Notes: generated by a model from the sequence alone, not told the origin. A DNA stretch of 11,077 bases from Chitinivibrionales bacterium (GCA_030593665.1 JAUVGS010000019.1:1-11077), one strand, 5' to 3'; positions 1 to 7,983 are shown, numbered from the stretch's first letter. Program-made: numbers and translations.

Positions 1-1057
1 ATATCTGCTTGCGCACCTCTTTACTCATGCCAATACCCGTATCTTTAATTACGAGCTTTATCCATTTTTTATCCGACTTAGTTTCTATTGTCAATGTTCC
101 TCCATCCGGCATCGCTTGTATAGCATTTACCACTAGATTTACCACTACCTGGTTCAATTGAGATGGGTCCACTGTAATTTCAGGAAGATCAGGTGAAAGT
201 AAACGTATCAGTTCAATTCCACCACTAGTACAACGCCTTTCAAGTAAATATAATCCATCTTCAATTACTTGATTAAGATTTACCTTAAACTTCTGAGGAG
301 GTACCTGACGTGCAAAAAGCATCAGTTTTTTAATTATTTCACGCGCATGAAGTGATTGCGCTATTATTTCCTTGATATCCTCTTCAAATTGAACCGGTAT
401 CTCCGGTGCTTGTTCAATTAATTGACCAAGCCCGAGTATATTATTGAGCGGTTCGTTCAGTTCATGGGCAATCCCCGAAGACAGTTGTCCAATAGTAGCT
501 AGCCTGTCTGAATGTATAAGCTGCTCCTGCAATTTCATCCTTTCCTCTTCAACTTCCTGCCGTTCCAGTGTCAAGGCTACCTGTTTGGCAATAGCATCAA
601 TCAAATTACGTTCTTCCTTTAAAAACGATTCCCCCGAACCCTTTGGTATTCTCTTTATATAAATAACCTCTACAACACCTCTTTTTTCCCCATCAATAAT
701 AATATCCGAAGTTTGTTTGTGATATGCCTTTTTAAAGTCAAAGGTTACATAAACACGATCATCAATAAGAATTCGGCCAACTGTTATTTCCGGGTATTGC
801 CAGGCGGGCGGGATATGTTCTACAATGCCTTGAAAAATCTCATCCTTTGAATCATGTTCCTGCATTATATGCTGCGTTATGCCATATAAACAGGTCAATT
901 CTTTAATACGTTCTTGCAGCGATGCTTCTGTATTTTGATCCACTTGCTTTTTATCTAATGCACCAAGGTCCTCTTTGAAGGAATTTTTTTCTTTCACATT
1001 TTTGGAATCAAGATCATCTTTTTCTGAAGGCACTTTACACTTTTTCATTTGCTTCAT
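1..1057 (-). CDS. Soluble sensor histidine kinase (GAF-like + HisKA + HATPase), C-terminus off window
   Basis: Two-component sensor kinase; 352 codons are visible from an ATG at 1057 and the frame is open to the window edge. An in-frame TGA lies a few codons upstream and a weak AGAGAAG ribosome site precedes the start. Residues ~1-45 are charged and low-complexity. Residues ~47-165 resemble a GAF-type sensory domain. A short coiled linker leads to the HisKA H-box with phospho-acceptor H198 in HELNEP, then an ATPase N-box (N307/N311) and G1 box (DTGIGM, D339-G343). The rest of the ATPase domain is cut off. No transmembrane segment or signal peptide is visible, so it should be cytosolic and sense an internal signal. 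It lies downstream of the terminator that closes the metabolic operon, so it is probably its own transcription unit. It is a close paralogue of the kinase at the other end of the window. Its ligand and its partner regulator are unknown from here. Confidence 0.93.
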   Translation of the reverse strand, partial: MKQMKKCKVPSEKDDLDSKNVKEKNSFKEDLGALDKKQVDQNTEASLQERIKELTCLYGITQHIMQEHDSKDEIFQGIVEHIPPAWQYPEITVGRILIDDRVYVTFDFKKAYHKQTSDIIIDGEKRGVVEVIYIKRIPKGSGESFLKEERNLIDAIAKQVALTLERQEVEEERMKLQEQLIHSDRLATIGQLSSGIAHELNEPLNNILGLGQLIEQAPEIPVQFEEDIKEIIAQSLHAREIIKKLMLFARQVPPQKFKVNLNQVIEDGLYLLERRCTSGGIELIRLLSPDLPEITVDPSQLNQVVVNLVVNAIQAMPDGGTLTIETKSDKKWIKLVIKDTGIGMSKEVRKQI

Positions 1058-1372
1058 ATTAATTACTTCTCTGTTTCATACTTTGGTAGGGAATAAAAAT
1101 ATGATAAATACCATTTCTATGTTAGAAAAAGGTACAAATGGCCAGATAGTAAAATAGCTCCGTATAGAAAATATTTATTCTTATGAAGAGTTCAGAAACA
1201 AATCGGCCACTCGTTAAAAATGAAACCCCGTTGAAAGTATGTCTCTTTACAACAGGGTTTCATCCCTTTACAAAAACGCCTTATTGAATAGCATATCAGC
1301 TCGTAAAATGTATATAAACCGCGAGCACCGGTTTGTTTCTTTTCAGCATCATCATTTTATGATAAAACACCG
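1058..1372. other. Intergenic region: 3' UTR/terminator of operon and leader of kinase gene
   Basis: This is a 315-bp gap without a credible gene. Its right part is the 3' untranslated stretch of the glutamine-synthetase-like gene. That part contains a small perfect 6-bp inverted repeat (1316-1321 with 1329-1334) without a T-tract. The intrinsic terminator follows at 1262-1216. The left part (1215-1058) should carry the promoter of the kinase gene, but I see no convincing -35/-10 or -24/-12 element in it. Short open frames here have no ribosome site and no recognisable product. Confidence 0.6.
1216..1262 (-). terminator. Rho-independent terminator closing the metabolic operon
   Basis: Read on the minus strand, arms at 1262-1250 and 1233-1221 form a continuous 13-bp stem with one G-U wobble and a 16-nt loop, followed at once by TTTTT (1220-1216). 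On the plus strand the wobble becomes a mismatch and no T-tract follows, so it works best for the minus-strand operon. It sits about 110 nt past the stop of the glutamine-synthetase-like gene and ahead of the next kinase. Confidence 0.85.
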
Positions 1373-2887
1373 TTACATACAATGCAGATAGTTATCCACC
1401 AGGTGTTTTATTTCATCCTGCCGGCGGTATAACCGTTCGCTGAGATCAATGTCGTGGTATGATTTTAGTTTGTTAATTATATTGTCAATTGTTCCTGAAG
1501 GAAATACATTATCTCTTTCAAAACACTCGCGTTTCTCCTGTAGATGATCCGCAGACTCCCAACACGATGTTGGAAGGTGCTCAAGACTGTCCAGCCGCGC
1601 TTTGTGCTCTTTCTGGAAAATATTCACATCAACATACAGCTCTTTCGCCAAATCCAGCGCGTTTTCCATTTCCAGACCGTGCCGGGCCGCAACAACTAGT
1701 CCTGCAAGAAGCAAATAAACATCGGCAGAACCGTCAGGCGCCCTGAACTCAAAGGTCTGCTTTCCCTGAATTTCAGGAAGCTCGCTGGTATCCTGAGGAT
1801 TTGCATCTGCAATCATGTTTGATTTTGTTGTCCACCCCAAGGGTACCCTTACCAGCACGGAACGGTTCCGGTCACCCCAGCAGATAGTTGTCGGGGCCTC
1901 CTGATGAGGGACCAACCGCAGGTATGACGTCGGAATGGTATTGCCGAATGCGGTAAGCGGTGATGCCAGGTCCAGTAATCCTGCAATTGCTTTCTTTGCG
2001 GTATCGGTTAATCCCTTTTCATCCGCCATCACATTGACGCCGTTTTTCTCCAGAAGCATGTGGATATGAAGACCGTTACCCGCTTTACCAATTGTAATCT
2101 TCGGTGCGAAACTTATATTGACCCCGTTATTTTTTCCAAGCATCCGTAATATCCATTTGGCGATCACCATCTGATCCGCAGCATCTTCAACGTCAACCGG
2201 TAAAAACTCTATTTCGTTTTGCTCGAATGTGCCATCTTCATTGGAGAAATTACCTACTTCCGAATGGCCATACTTCACCTGTCCACCACATTCTGAAATA
2301 TATTTCAGCGCATCTTTTCTGAATGCGCACCATTTTGTAAAAGGGGCGGCTGCGTGATATCCCATTTGATCCTGTATAGGAAACAATTTGTCATCACCAT
2401 TTTTACCTGTTATCACATAATATTCCAACTCACCAAGTGCTTTGAAGGTGAATCCTGTTGTTTTTTTAAATTCAGCATGTGCTTTCTTCAGTATATTCTC
2501 AGGCGCGCTTTCCAGAGGATTTCCCAGATTGTCATAAAAAGAACATAAAATATCCAGAGTGGGAATTTCTGAAAATGGATTTACAAATGCAGTTTTGTAT
2601 CGAGGAATAACATACAAATCACTTGAAGCGGCATCAACATAGGAAAACAGGCTGGAACCGTCAACCCTTTCTCCTGCTGTTAATAATTCTTCAAGATGTT
2701 TTTTGCTGTTAATTGCAAAATTGAGTTGTTTCAGTTTGCCATCTCCGGCAACATAGCGAAAATTTAACATTTCAATTCCATTGCCTGCAACAAACTCAAC
2801 CAAATCCTCCCGGATAAAATCTGATGCAGGTTTTTTCAGATACTGAACTAACTTATTAGGGTTTAATTGAATCCCGGCTTCTCTCAT
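1373..2887 (-). CDS. Glutamine synthetase family protein (GSI-like, divergent)
   Basis: ATP-dependent ligase of the glutamine synthetase family (glutamate + NH3 + ATP to glutamine), 504 aa, somewhat longer than a typical ~440-470-aa GSI. Visible active-site elements, in order: DGSS latch (76-79, carrying the Asp that binds ammonium in GSI), E153-x-E155 metal ligands in GELEYYV, E210 in HSEVG and E225 in QNE, H274 in GNGLHIH, R324, R342 and R347 around NRSVLVRVP, and E380/R382 in FEFRAPD. All expected catalytic positions are present, so it should be active. About 20 extra residues lie between R347 and E380 compared with E. coli GlnA, and the usual adenylylation-loop motif is not recognisable. 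The ATG at 2887 follows AAAGGAG at a 6-nt spacing. It lies 18 bp after the GltB-like gene and is last in the operon. A gamma-glutamyl ligase acting on another amine is an alternative; the DGSS motif argues for true glutamine synthesis. Confidence 0.92.
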   Translation of the reverse strand: MREAGIQLNPNKLVQYLKKPASDFIREDLVEFVAGNGIEMLNFRYVAGDGKLKQLNFAINSKKHLEELLTAGERVDGSSLFSYVDAASSDLYVIPRYKTAFVNPFSEIPTLDILCSFYDNLGNPLESAPENILKKAHAEFKKTTGFTFKALGELEYYVITGKNGDDKLFPIQDQMGYHAAAPFTKWCAFRKDALKYISECGGQVKYGHSEVGNFSNEDGTFEQNEIEFLPVDVEDAADQMVIAKWILRMLGKNNGVNISFAPKITIGKAGNGLHIHMLLEKNGVNVMADEKGLTDTAKKAIAGLLDLASPLTAFGNTIPTSYLRLVPHQEAPTTICWGDRNRSVLVRVPLGWTTKSNMIADANPQDTSELPEIQGKQTFEFRAPDGSADVYLLLAGLVVAARHGLEMENALDLAKELYVDVNIFQKEHKARLDSLEHLPTSCWESADHLQEKRECFERDNVFPSGTIDNIINKLKSYHDIDLSERLYRRQDEIKHLVDNYLHCM

Positions 2888-2905
2888 CTATAGCTCCTTT
2901 AAAAT

Positions 2906-4489
2906 TTAACTGCTAAGTATTTCCTCAACGATTCCCTTGTCTACATCCATTACATGTTTAATGCCACTAATCTCCGCTGATTCCCGGGTAAGTGCAGCAA
3001 TATCATCTCGTGAGATATATTCAAGTGCAAATTTTCGGTTACCGGCCATTAACTGGCGAAGCCCCTGAGCGAGTCTTTCGTAATACGTAAATAAACCGAG
3101 TGCGCCGGTGGGTATCTTTTCGAATGCATCGTCACCAAGTTCTTTACGAAGCTCGCTGGCGGTAACAAAAATTTCATCCTTTGAATTCCCGAACCGTTCT
3201 ATATACACCGGCAACTGATGCTCATCTATCGTTCTGCCGATTGTTTTACCCACCATGGTAGCTGCAATAGGAGCCCGAGCCATGCCGATAAGTTTGACAA
3301 AGGGAGCGCCAATAGCCAGGCCTTTAAATATATGATCCTCAAAAGTAAATCCACCCGCTAACGTCAAGGGTGGTACATAGTTACCTTTGTCGGCGAGGAG
3401 TTTTGTGTATTGATAGAGTAAGGAATGAAGCTCTACCGGCGGGACACCCCATTCATTCATCATCCTCCAGGGACTCATACCGGTACCGCCGCCGGCGCCG
3501 TCCACGGTAAGAAGATCAATTTTATATTTTGATGCGAATAGAACAGCACGGGCAAGATCGGCAGGCCTGTATGCGCCTGTTTTAAGGAAGATATACTTAG
3601 CGCCTGCTCGTCGTAACTCTTCAACCCTTTTTGCAAAAGACTCTTCAGTAACCATGCCGACCCGTGAATGCCGCTCAAACTCCTTGAAAGCTCCCTTCTC
3701 AAATGCTTTAATAACATTCGGGTCCGTTGGATTGGGTAGTACTATATACCCGCGCTCATACAGCATCTGGGCTTTCTTCAGATTGCGAATTTTAACTTCA
3801 CCTCCGATATCTTTGGCACCCTGTCCCCATTTCAGTTCAACAACTTCAACACCCAGTTTCTCTATGGCGTATTCCTGTGTGCCAAGCCTGGTGTCCTCAA
3901 TGTTAGCTTGAACAACAATAGCACCATACCCGTCACGCTGGTGGTCTTTAAAAAGAGCTACCCGCCGTTTTAGATCCACCGTATCGACGACCCTGCCGTT
4001 TTTTATCACCGATTCCGGATCCATGCCCACGACATTTTCTCCAATAGTCAAGCCTGTGCCCGCCAGTGCCGTGCCGATTGCCAGTCCTTCCCAGTTGTTT
4101 TTTGCAATATCCGTAGACCCGATACCCGGTATTATCCAGGGAAGTTTGAACTTGAGGCCCTTGTCATGACCAAAGGCCACGGAGAGATCCACTGCCGGAA
4201 AAATAGCTTTATCACTATCAGCCTCAACGCCGTGAGCGCCGACTGCTGTTCCCAATATGTTAAAATGCGAGTAGTCAACAGGATACTCTTTTTCACTCGC
4301 CGTGGTGATAACTCCGAACGGCTGTGGATAAATAACCTCATGCCCGCGGTACGCTGATTTACCGATTTCGCACATGCCAATACAGCCGTCAACACAGGTG
4401 ACGCACATTCCTGAACCTGGGGTTACAGAGCCTTCAGTCCTGTTCTTTGTCAGCGTTGCTGCTGAAGAATTTACTCTTGAAAAAGACAT
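2906..4489 (-). CDS. GltB-like FMN-binding glutamate synthase-domain protein with N-terminal Cys cluster
   Basis: 527-aa protein built on the FMN/2-oxoglutarate-binding barrel of glutamate synthase. Recognisable blocks are LKWGQGAK (219-226), DGAGGGTGMSP (330-340) and AGGFTFEDHIFKGLAIGA (~378-395). It lacks the N-terminal class II glutaminase domain and the C-terminal GXGXG beta-helix of full GltB. The cysteine triad that binds 3Fe-4S in GltB, expected after the FMN site, is replaced by IGMARAPIAATMVGK (401-415), which has no Cys. All four cysteines of the protein lie in one motif, C29-x2-C32-x3-C36-x3-C40, which looks like a 4Fe-4S site. The ATG at 4489 follows AAGGAGG at 7 nt. Its place between NADH-oxidising subunits and a glutamine synthetase suggests it is the catalytic subunit that receives electrons for a reductive or transamination-like step on a keto or amino acid. 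Reaction unproven; the family is usually annotated as 'glutamate synthase-related'. Confidence 0.9.
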   Translation of the reverse strand: MSFSRVNSSAATLTKNRTEGSVTPGSGMCVTCVDGCIGMCEIGKSAYRGHEVIYPQPFGVITTASEKEYPVDYSHFNILGTAVGAHGVEADSDKAIFPAVDLSVAFGHDKGLKFKLPWIIPGIGSTDIAKNNWEGLAIGTALAGTGLTIGENVVGMDPESVIKNGRVVDTVDLKRRVALFKDHQRDGYGAIVVQANIEDTRLGTQEYAIEKLGVEVVELKWGQGAKDIGGEVKIRNLKKAQMLYERGYIVLPNPTDPNVIKAFEKGAFKEFERHSRVGMVTEESFAKRVEELRRAGAKYIFLKTGAYRPADLARAVLFASKYKIDLLTVDGAGGGTGMSPWRMMNEWGVPPVELHSLLYQYTKLLADKGNYVPPLTLAGGFTFEDHIFKGLAIGAPFVKLIGMARAPIAATMVGKTIGRTIDEHQLPVYIERFGNSKDEIFVTASELRKELGDDAFEKIPTGALGLFTYYERLAQGLRQLMAGNRKFALEYISRDDIAALTRESAEISGIKHVMDVDKGIVEEILSS

Positions 4490-4516
4490 TGTTTTTCCTC
4501 CTTGTATATAGTTATA

Positions 4517-5194
4517 TCACTTTTTTTCAATTTCACAGGCCACACAGGGATCCATATAGCACATCATATCATCGAACGCCTCTTTTTCCACGCAGGGCGG
4601 GCTCAGGTTTGCGCAGGCGCCGCATATTGCTTTTTCAGGTTCATTATAAGTGCACCGTAACGAGCACGCCGGACAGACATACATGCAGCCGCCGCATAAC
4701 CGGCAGACATCGGATTTGATGTCGAAGGGCGTTCCGATGCTGCGCTTCTCACCCCTGCCTCTGAAACCGATAGCCTTTGCCATCATCTGCTCCTCACACA
4801 TCCTCACACAAAGGCCGCACAGGATACAATCTTCATACTCCTGCCTGAAACGCTGCTGACGTACTTCATATTTGGATGCCAGGTCCTGAATTATCTTTGA
4901 CTGCGGACAGGACGCCAGAAGAAGCTCGATAATCATTTTTCTGGCTTTTATAACCCGGGAGGAAGCGGTTCGTACTGTTAATCCTTCCTCTGCCGGGTAG
5001 GTACATGATGAAACCAGTTTTGCCCGTGCACCCTCCCCGATTTCTACAATGCATAATCTGCAGGCGCCATAGGGCGACAATCCGTCCATATGACAGAGGG
5101 TTGGAATAGGAAATCCTAAAAAGCGTGCTGCTTCAAGAAGCGTTGTTCCTTCTTCCACCGAAAGGGATAACCCATTAATTGTAAGCGTAATCAT
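4517..5194 (-). CDS. HoxU / HndD-N-terminus / NuoG-like iron-sulfur electron-transfer subunit
   Basis: 225-aa soluble Fe-S protein expected to pass electrons from the NADH-oxidising subunit to the catalytic subunit. Residues 1-80 form a plant-type 2Fe-2S ferredoxin with ligands C34, C45, C48 and C64 (GACRLC context). Residues ~120-181 hold two 4Fe-4S sites: C123/126/129/133 (CILCGLCVRMC) and C164/167/170/174 (CRLCGGCMYVC). The His-Cys3 cluster motif that lies between these in NuoG and HndD is absent: only SCPQSK (95-100) is there. A tail rich in cysteine follows (C177, C181, C191, C194, C201, C212, C217, C220). There is no molybdopterin or H-cluster domain, so it is not a full NuoG or a [FeFe]-hydrogenase. 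The ATG at 5194 has a weak AAAAGG site. The gene sits 35 bp after the NuoF-like gene and 27 bp before the GltB-like gene. Confidence 0.9.
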   Translation of the reverse strand: MITLTINGLSLSVEEGTTLLEAARFLGFPIPTLCHMDGLSPYGACRLCIVEIGEGARAKLVSSCTYPAEEGLTVRTASSRVIKARKMIIELLLASCPQSKIIQDLASKYEVRQQRFRQEYEDCILCGLCVRMCEEQMMAKAIGFRGRGEKRSIGTPFDIKSDVCRLCGGCMYVCPACSLRCTYNEPEKAICGACANLSPPCVEKEAFDDMMCYMDPCVACEIEKK

Positions 5195-5229
5195 TGTAAC
5201 CTTTTCTCTGTTATTTACATTTTAAAACA

Positions 5230-7077
5230 CTATGTTATATAAATAGCGTCAAATTTACATACACTTATACACGCGCCGCACTTGACACATTTATTTTCAT
5301 CAATACGGTGTATTTCCTTCTTTTTGCCGGTGATTGCCTCCTGTGAACAGGCTTTTTTGCATGCGCCGCACCCGGTGCAGTTTTCGTTGATATGGTAATG
5401 TATAAGCTCTTTACAGACGCCGGCCGGACATTGTTTCTTGTCGATATGTGTCTTGTATTCATCCCGAAAATATCGCAGGGTTGACAACACCGGATTTGGC
5501 GCTGTCTGACCTAATGCGCACATGGTTGTATCTTTAATCATGTTTGCCAGCCCTTCAAGAAGGTCAAGCTGCTCCTTTTCACCTTTCCCTTTAGTAAAAT
5601 CATCAAGAATCTCAAACAGCCTCTGGTTTCCTTTGCGGCAGGTAAAACATTTACCACATGACTCATCTTTTAGAAAGTTGGTAAAGTATTTAGCCACATC
5701 GACCATACAGTTGTTTTCATCCATAACGATCATGCCGCCGGATCCCATGATGGAGCCGACCTTCGCAAGGCTGTCGTAGCTGACAGTAGTGTCAAACAGC
5801 TCGGCCGGAATGCATCCTCCGGATGGGCCGCCGGTCTGTACTGCTTTAATGCTTTTTTTTCCTGAAGGCCCTCCGCCGATATCATATACTATTTCTTTAA
5901 TCGAAATACCCATGGGCACTTCAACAAGCCCGGTGTATTTTACCTTGCCGACAAGAGAGAATATTTTTGTGCCTGAGTTGTTCTTGACACCGACTTTTTT
6001 ATATTTCTTTGCGCCGTCTTTAATAATAACCGGGATATTTGCCCAGGTTTCCACATTGTTAATGGCCGTCGGTTTGCCATAGATACCTTTCTGGATTGGA
6101 AAAGGCGGTCGCTGCCGGGGCTCTCCCATTTTCCCCTCGATTGAGTGAATCAGGGCGGTCTCCTCACCGCAGACAAACGCACCGGCGCCTTTAACGATTT
6201 CAATGTCAAACGAAAACCCCGTATCAAGGATATTCGTACCGAGAAGCCCAAGCTCCCGGGCCTGACGAAGCGCAATAATGAAATGCTTTATAGCGAGCGG
6301 GTATTCCTTACGGACATAAACAACACCCTGTGTTGCACCGGTCGCATACGCACCGATAAGCATTCCTTCAATGATGCTGTGCGGATTTCCCTCAAGAACA
6401 CTTCTGTCCATATAGGCACCGGGATCGCCTTCATCAGCATTGCATACCAGGTATTTTCCCGAGCCGTTTTTCTGGTCTGCAAGCAGCTCCCATTTTACAC
6501 CCGTTGGGAAACCGGCGCCACCCCGTCCCCTGAGGCCGGATTGTTTTATCTCCTCTATCACCCAATGAGAATCGCTTTTTTCCAGGATTTTTATCATTGA
6601 ACGATAACCGCCGGATTCGATATGGTTATAAATTCTTATAGGGTCAAGTTTTTCGTTTTTCGAGAGAATTGTCCTTACCTGTTTTTGAAAAAACGGGATA
6701 TCATCCTGCTTTTCTATACGCTGCCCTTTTTCTCCTTTAACAAAAAGCAAATCTTCCAGCACGTCATTTTTAGATACGAAATCAATAATTTTCACCATAT
6801 CTTCCGGGGTAACCTTTGGATAAAAAATCCTTGACGGCTCTATGAGCACTGATGGCTCCATTTCACAAAAGCCATGACATCCGGTTATCCGCAAACCGAT
6901 CTTTTCCGACAGTTTTTTTGATAGAAGCTCACGCTTGGCAACCCGTATCAGGTCGTTTGCACCGCTTGCCTGACCACAAGTGCCTGCAGAGATGACAATG
7001 GTCGGTGGTTTTTCCTCCGACGAAGTGATAATATCATAGAGTGAATAAAAATCATTGGTAGAAGTCAATTTCTCCAT
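5230..7077 (-). CDS. NuoF/HydB/HndC-like NAD(P)H-dehydrogenase flavoprotein subunit
   Basis: 615-aa NAD(H)- and FMN-binding subunit of the HndC/HydB/HoxF type. Domains in order: a thioredoxin-like 2Fe-2S domain (GTCGQASGA with C34; GCHGFC with C67, C71), the nucleotide/FMN fold (GLRGRGGAGFPTGVKW at 181-196, then CNADEGDPGAYMDRS), an SLBB segment, the NuoF 4Fe-4S domain (C474, C477, C480, C520), and a C-terminal 2x4Fe-4S ferredoxin (C567/570/573/577 and C597/600/603/607). NADEGDPG rather than NADEGEPG, plus the two extra ferredoxin clusters, match the subunit of bifurcating hydrogenases more than respiratory complex I. I chose the ATG at 7077, 8 nt after AAGGAG; a TTG one codon earlier (7080) is also open. 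No hydrogenase subunit is in the window, so it probably oxidises NADH, or couples NAD(H) and ferredoxin, for the GltB-like subunit. Bifurcation is an inference. Confidence 0.95.
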   Translation of the reverse strand: MEKLTSTNDFYSLYDIITSSEEKPPTIVISAGTCGQASGANDLIRVAKRELLSKKLSEKIGLRITGCHGFCEMEPSVLIEPSRIFYPKVTPEDMVKIIDFVSKNDVLEDLLFVKGEKGQRIEKQDDIPFFQKQVRTILSKNEKLDPIRIYNHIESGGYRSMIKILEKSDSHWVIEEIKQSGLRGRGGAGFPTGVKWELLADQKNGSGKYLVCNADEGDPGAYMDRSVLEGNPHSIIEGMLIGAYATGATQGVVYVRKEYPLAIKHFIIALRQARELGLLGTNILDTGFSFDIEIVKGAGAFVCGEETALIHSIEGKMGEPRQRPPFPIQKGIYGKPTAINNVETWANIPVIIKDGAKKYKKVGVKNNSGTKIFSLVGKVKYTGLVEVPMGISIKEIVYDIGGGPSGKKSIKAVQTGGPSGGCIPAELFDTTVSYDSLAKVGSIMGSGGMIVMDENNCMVDVAKYFTNFLKDESCGKCFTCRKGNQRLFEILDDFTKGKGEKEQLDLLEGLANMIKDTTMCALGQTAPNPVLSTLRYFRDEYKTHIDKKQCPAGVCKELIHYHINENCTGCGACKKACSQEAITGKKKEIHRIDENKCVKCGACISVCKFDAIYIT

Positions 7078-7131
7078 CAATCTGTCTCCTTATAAGTACT
7101 CCACGCATCCCGTTATTTTTAATTGTGCCAA

Positions 7132-7983
7132 TTAAATGTTAACCCCCTCAAGGTCCAGCATATGCCGTTTACATCCGTTCCGTGAACAGATATGCAGCAT
7201 ACCGCCGCCGCCCCTGACAATCATCGGTATCATAGGCGCGCCGCACTCCGTGCAGGTTGAGGTTGTTTTAAGCTCCGAGTGGCAATGGGGGCAGAACAGG
7301 TTAATTACGGCATTTTTCGGCACCGGGTACTCCAATGTGCTGGTAAAGCTTCCGTAAAAGCTTGACAATCTGAGCCACCCGTGCTTCCGTGCAAATGACA
7401 TGGTGACTTTAATAGAGGACTTTCCATCAATTAAATAAGAATCATCCATTAGACTGTGATTGCAGCGTGCGCAACTGACATCAACAGGAAAAACTGTTCC
7501 ATCTTTTTCTACCTCAACAGAGTCCAAGCCATTCCGCGCTCTCTCCAGAATCTTCCCAACGTCAACAACGCGAACATTGGTGAAATAGTAGCCGTCAACC
7601 ATGACAATCGGACCAAGCGCACACGCTCCCAGGCATGCCACGGTCTCGAGGGTAAATTCTTTATCGGCTGTTGTGCTGCCTGCTGTAATGTTCAGTTGAC
7701 GTTCAAATTCGTTTGCTATATCAATACCTCCCCGTACATGACAGGCGGTACCGAGGCAGACAGCGATAAGGTGTTTTCCCCGCGGTGTTAAACTGAATGA
7801 TTTATAAAATGTGGCGACACCATAGATATCAACGAGAGAGCTCCCTGTCTCTTCAGCGACTATTTTCAGCGCTTTTTCCGGGAGGTATCCATAATCCGCC
7901 TGAATATCTTCAAGCATCGATATAAGCCCGTTATTTTTCCCGTTATTCTTATTAATTATTCCAGAAACATTTTCCATCACCAT
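7132..7983 (-). CDS. NuoE/HndA-like thioredoxin-fold 2Fe-2S subunit with C-terminal Cys-pair extension
   Basis: 283-aa protein. Residues ~15-155 are a complete NuoE/HndA/HydC domain: helical N-terminus with YGYLPEKAL, then GVATFYKSF, and 2Fe-2S ligands C76, C81, C117 and C121 (CLGTACHVRGG; CLGACALGP). Such subunits are normally ~150-180 aa and partner the NuoF-type flavoprotein, here encoded next. Residues ~165-283 are extra and hold four cysteine pairs: C171-x2-C174, C231-x2-C234, C244-x2-C247 and C266-x4-C271, the last preceded by a glycine-rich RGGGGML segment. This looks like zinc-ribbon or rubredoxin-like knuckles, possibly for docking or metal binding. The frame is continuous, so it is a genuine fusion and not two genes. 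The start is ATG 7983 after GGGGGTG; ATG 7977 in the same frame is an alternative. Confidence 0.93.
   Translation of the reverse strand: MVMENVSGIINKNNGKNNGLISMLEDIQADYGYLPEKALKIVAEETGSSLVDIYGVATFYKSFSLTPRGKHLIAVCLGTACHVRGGIDIANEFERQLNITAGSTTADKEFTLETVACLGACALGPIVMVDGYYFTNVRVVDVGKILERARNGLDSVEVEKDGTVFPVDVSCARCNHSLMDDSYLIDGKSSIKVTMSFARKHGWLRLSSFYGSFTSTLEYPVPKNAVINLFCPHCHSELKTTSTCTECGAPMIPMIVRGGGGMLHICSRNGCKRHMLDLEGVNI

Noticed and set aside
1100..1160. Sigma-54 promoter for the left kinase (TGGCCATTTGTACC on minus strand)
   Set aside because: The GC at the -12 position is missing at the required 10-base spacing.
1316..1334. Second terminator after the GS-like gene
   Set aside because: A 6-bp hairpin with no following T-tract; the stronger 13-bp stem at 1221-1262 explains termination.
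2906..4489. Ordinary glutamate synthase large subunit
   Set aside because: The glutaminase domain, GXGXG domain and 3Fe-4S cysteines are all missing; only the FMN-binding barrel is shared.
6145..6600. 151-codon open frame on the plus strand
   Set aside because: It lies antisense inside the NuoF-like gene, whose domains are complete; the plus-strand product has no recognisable motif and no ribosome site context.
4517..7983. Respiratory complex I or NAD-reducing hydrogenase
   Set aside because: There are no membrane Nuo subunits, and no NiFe or FeFe hydrogenase catalytic subunit (no H-cluster or NiFe cysteine motifs) anywhere in the window.
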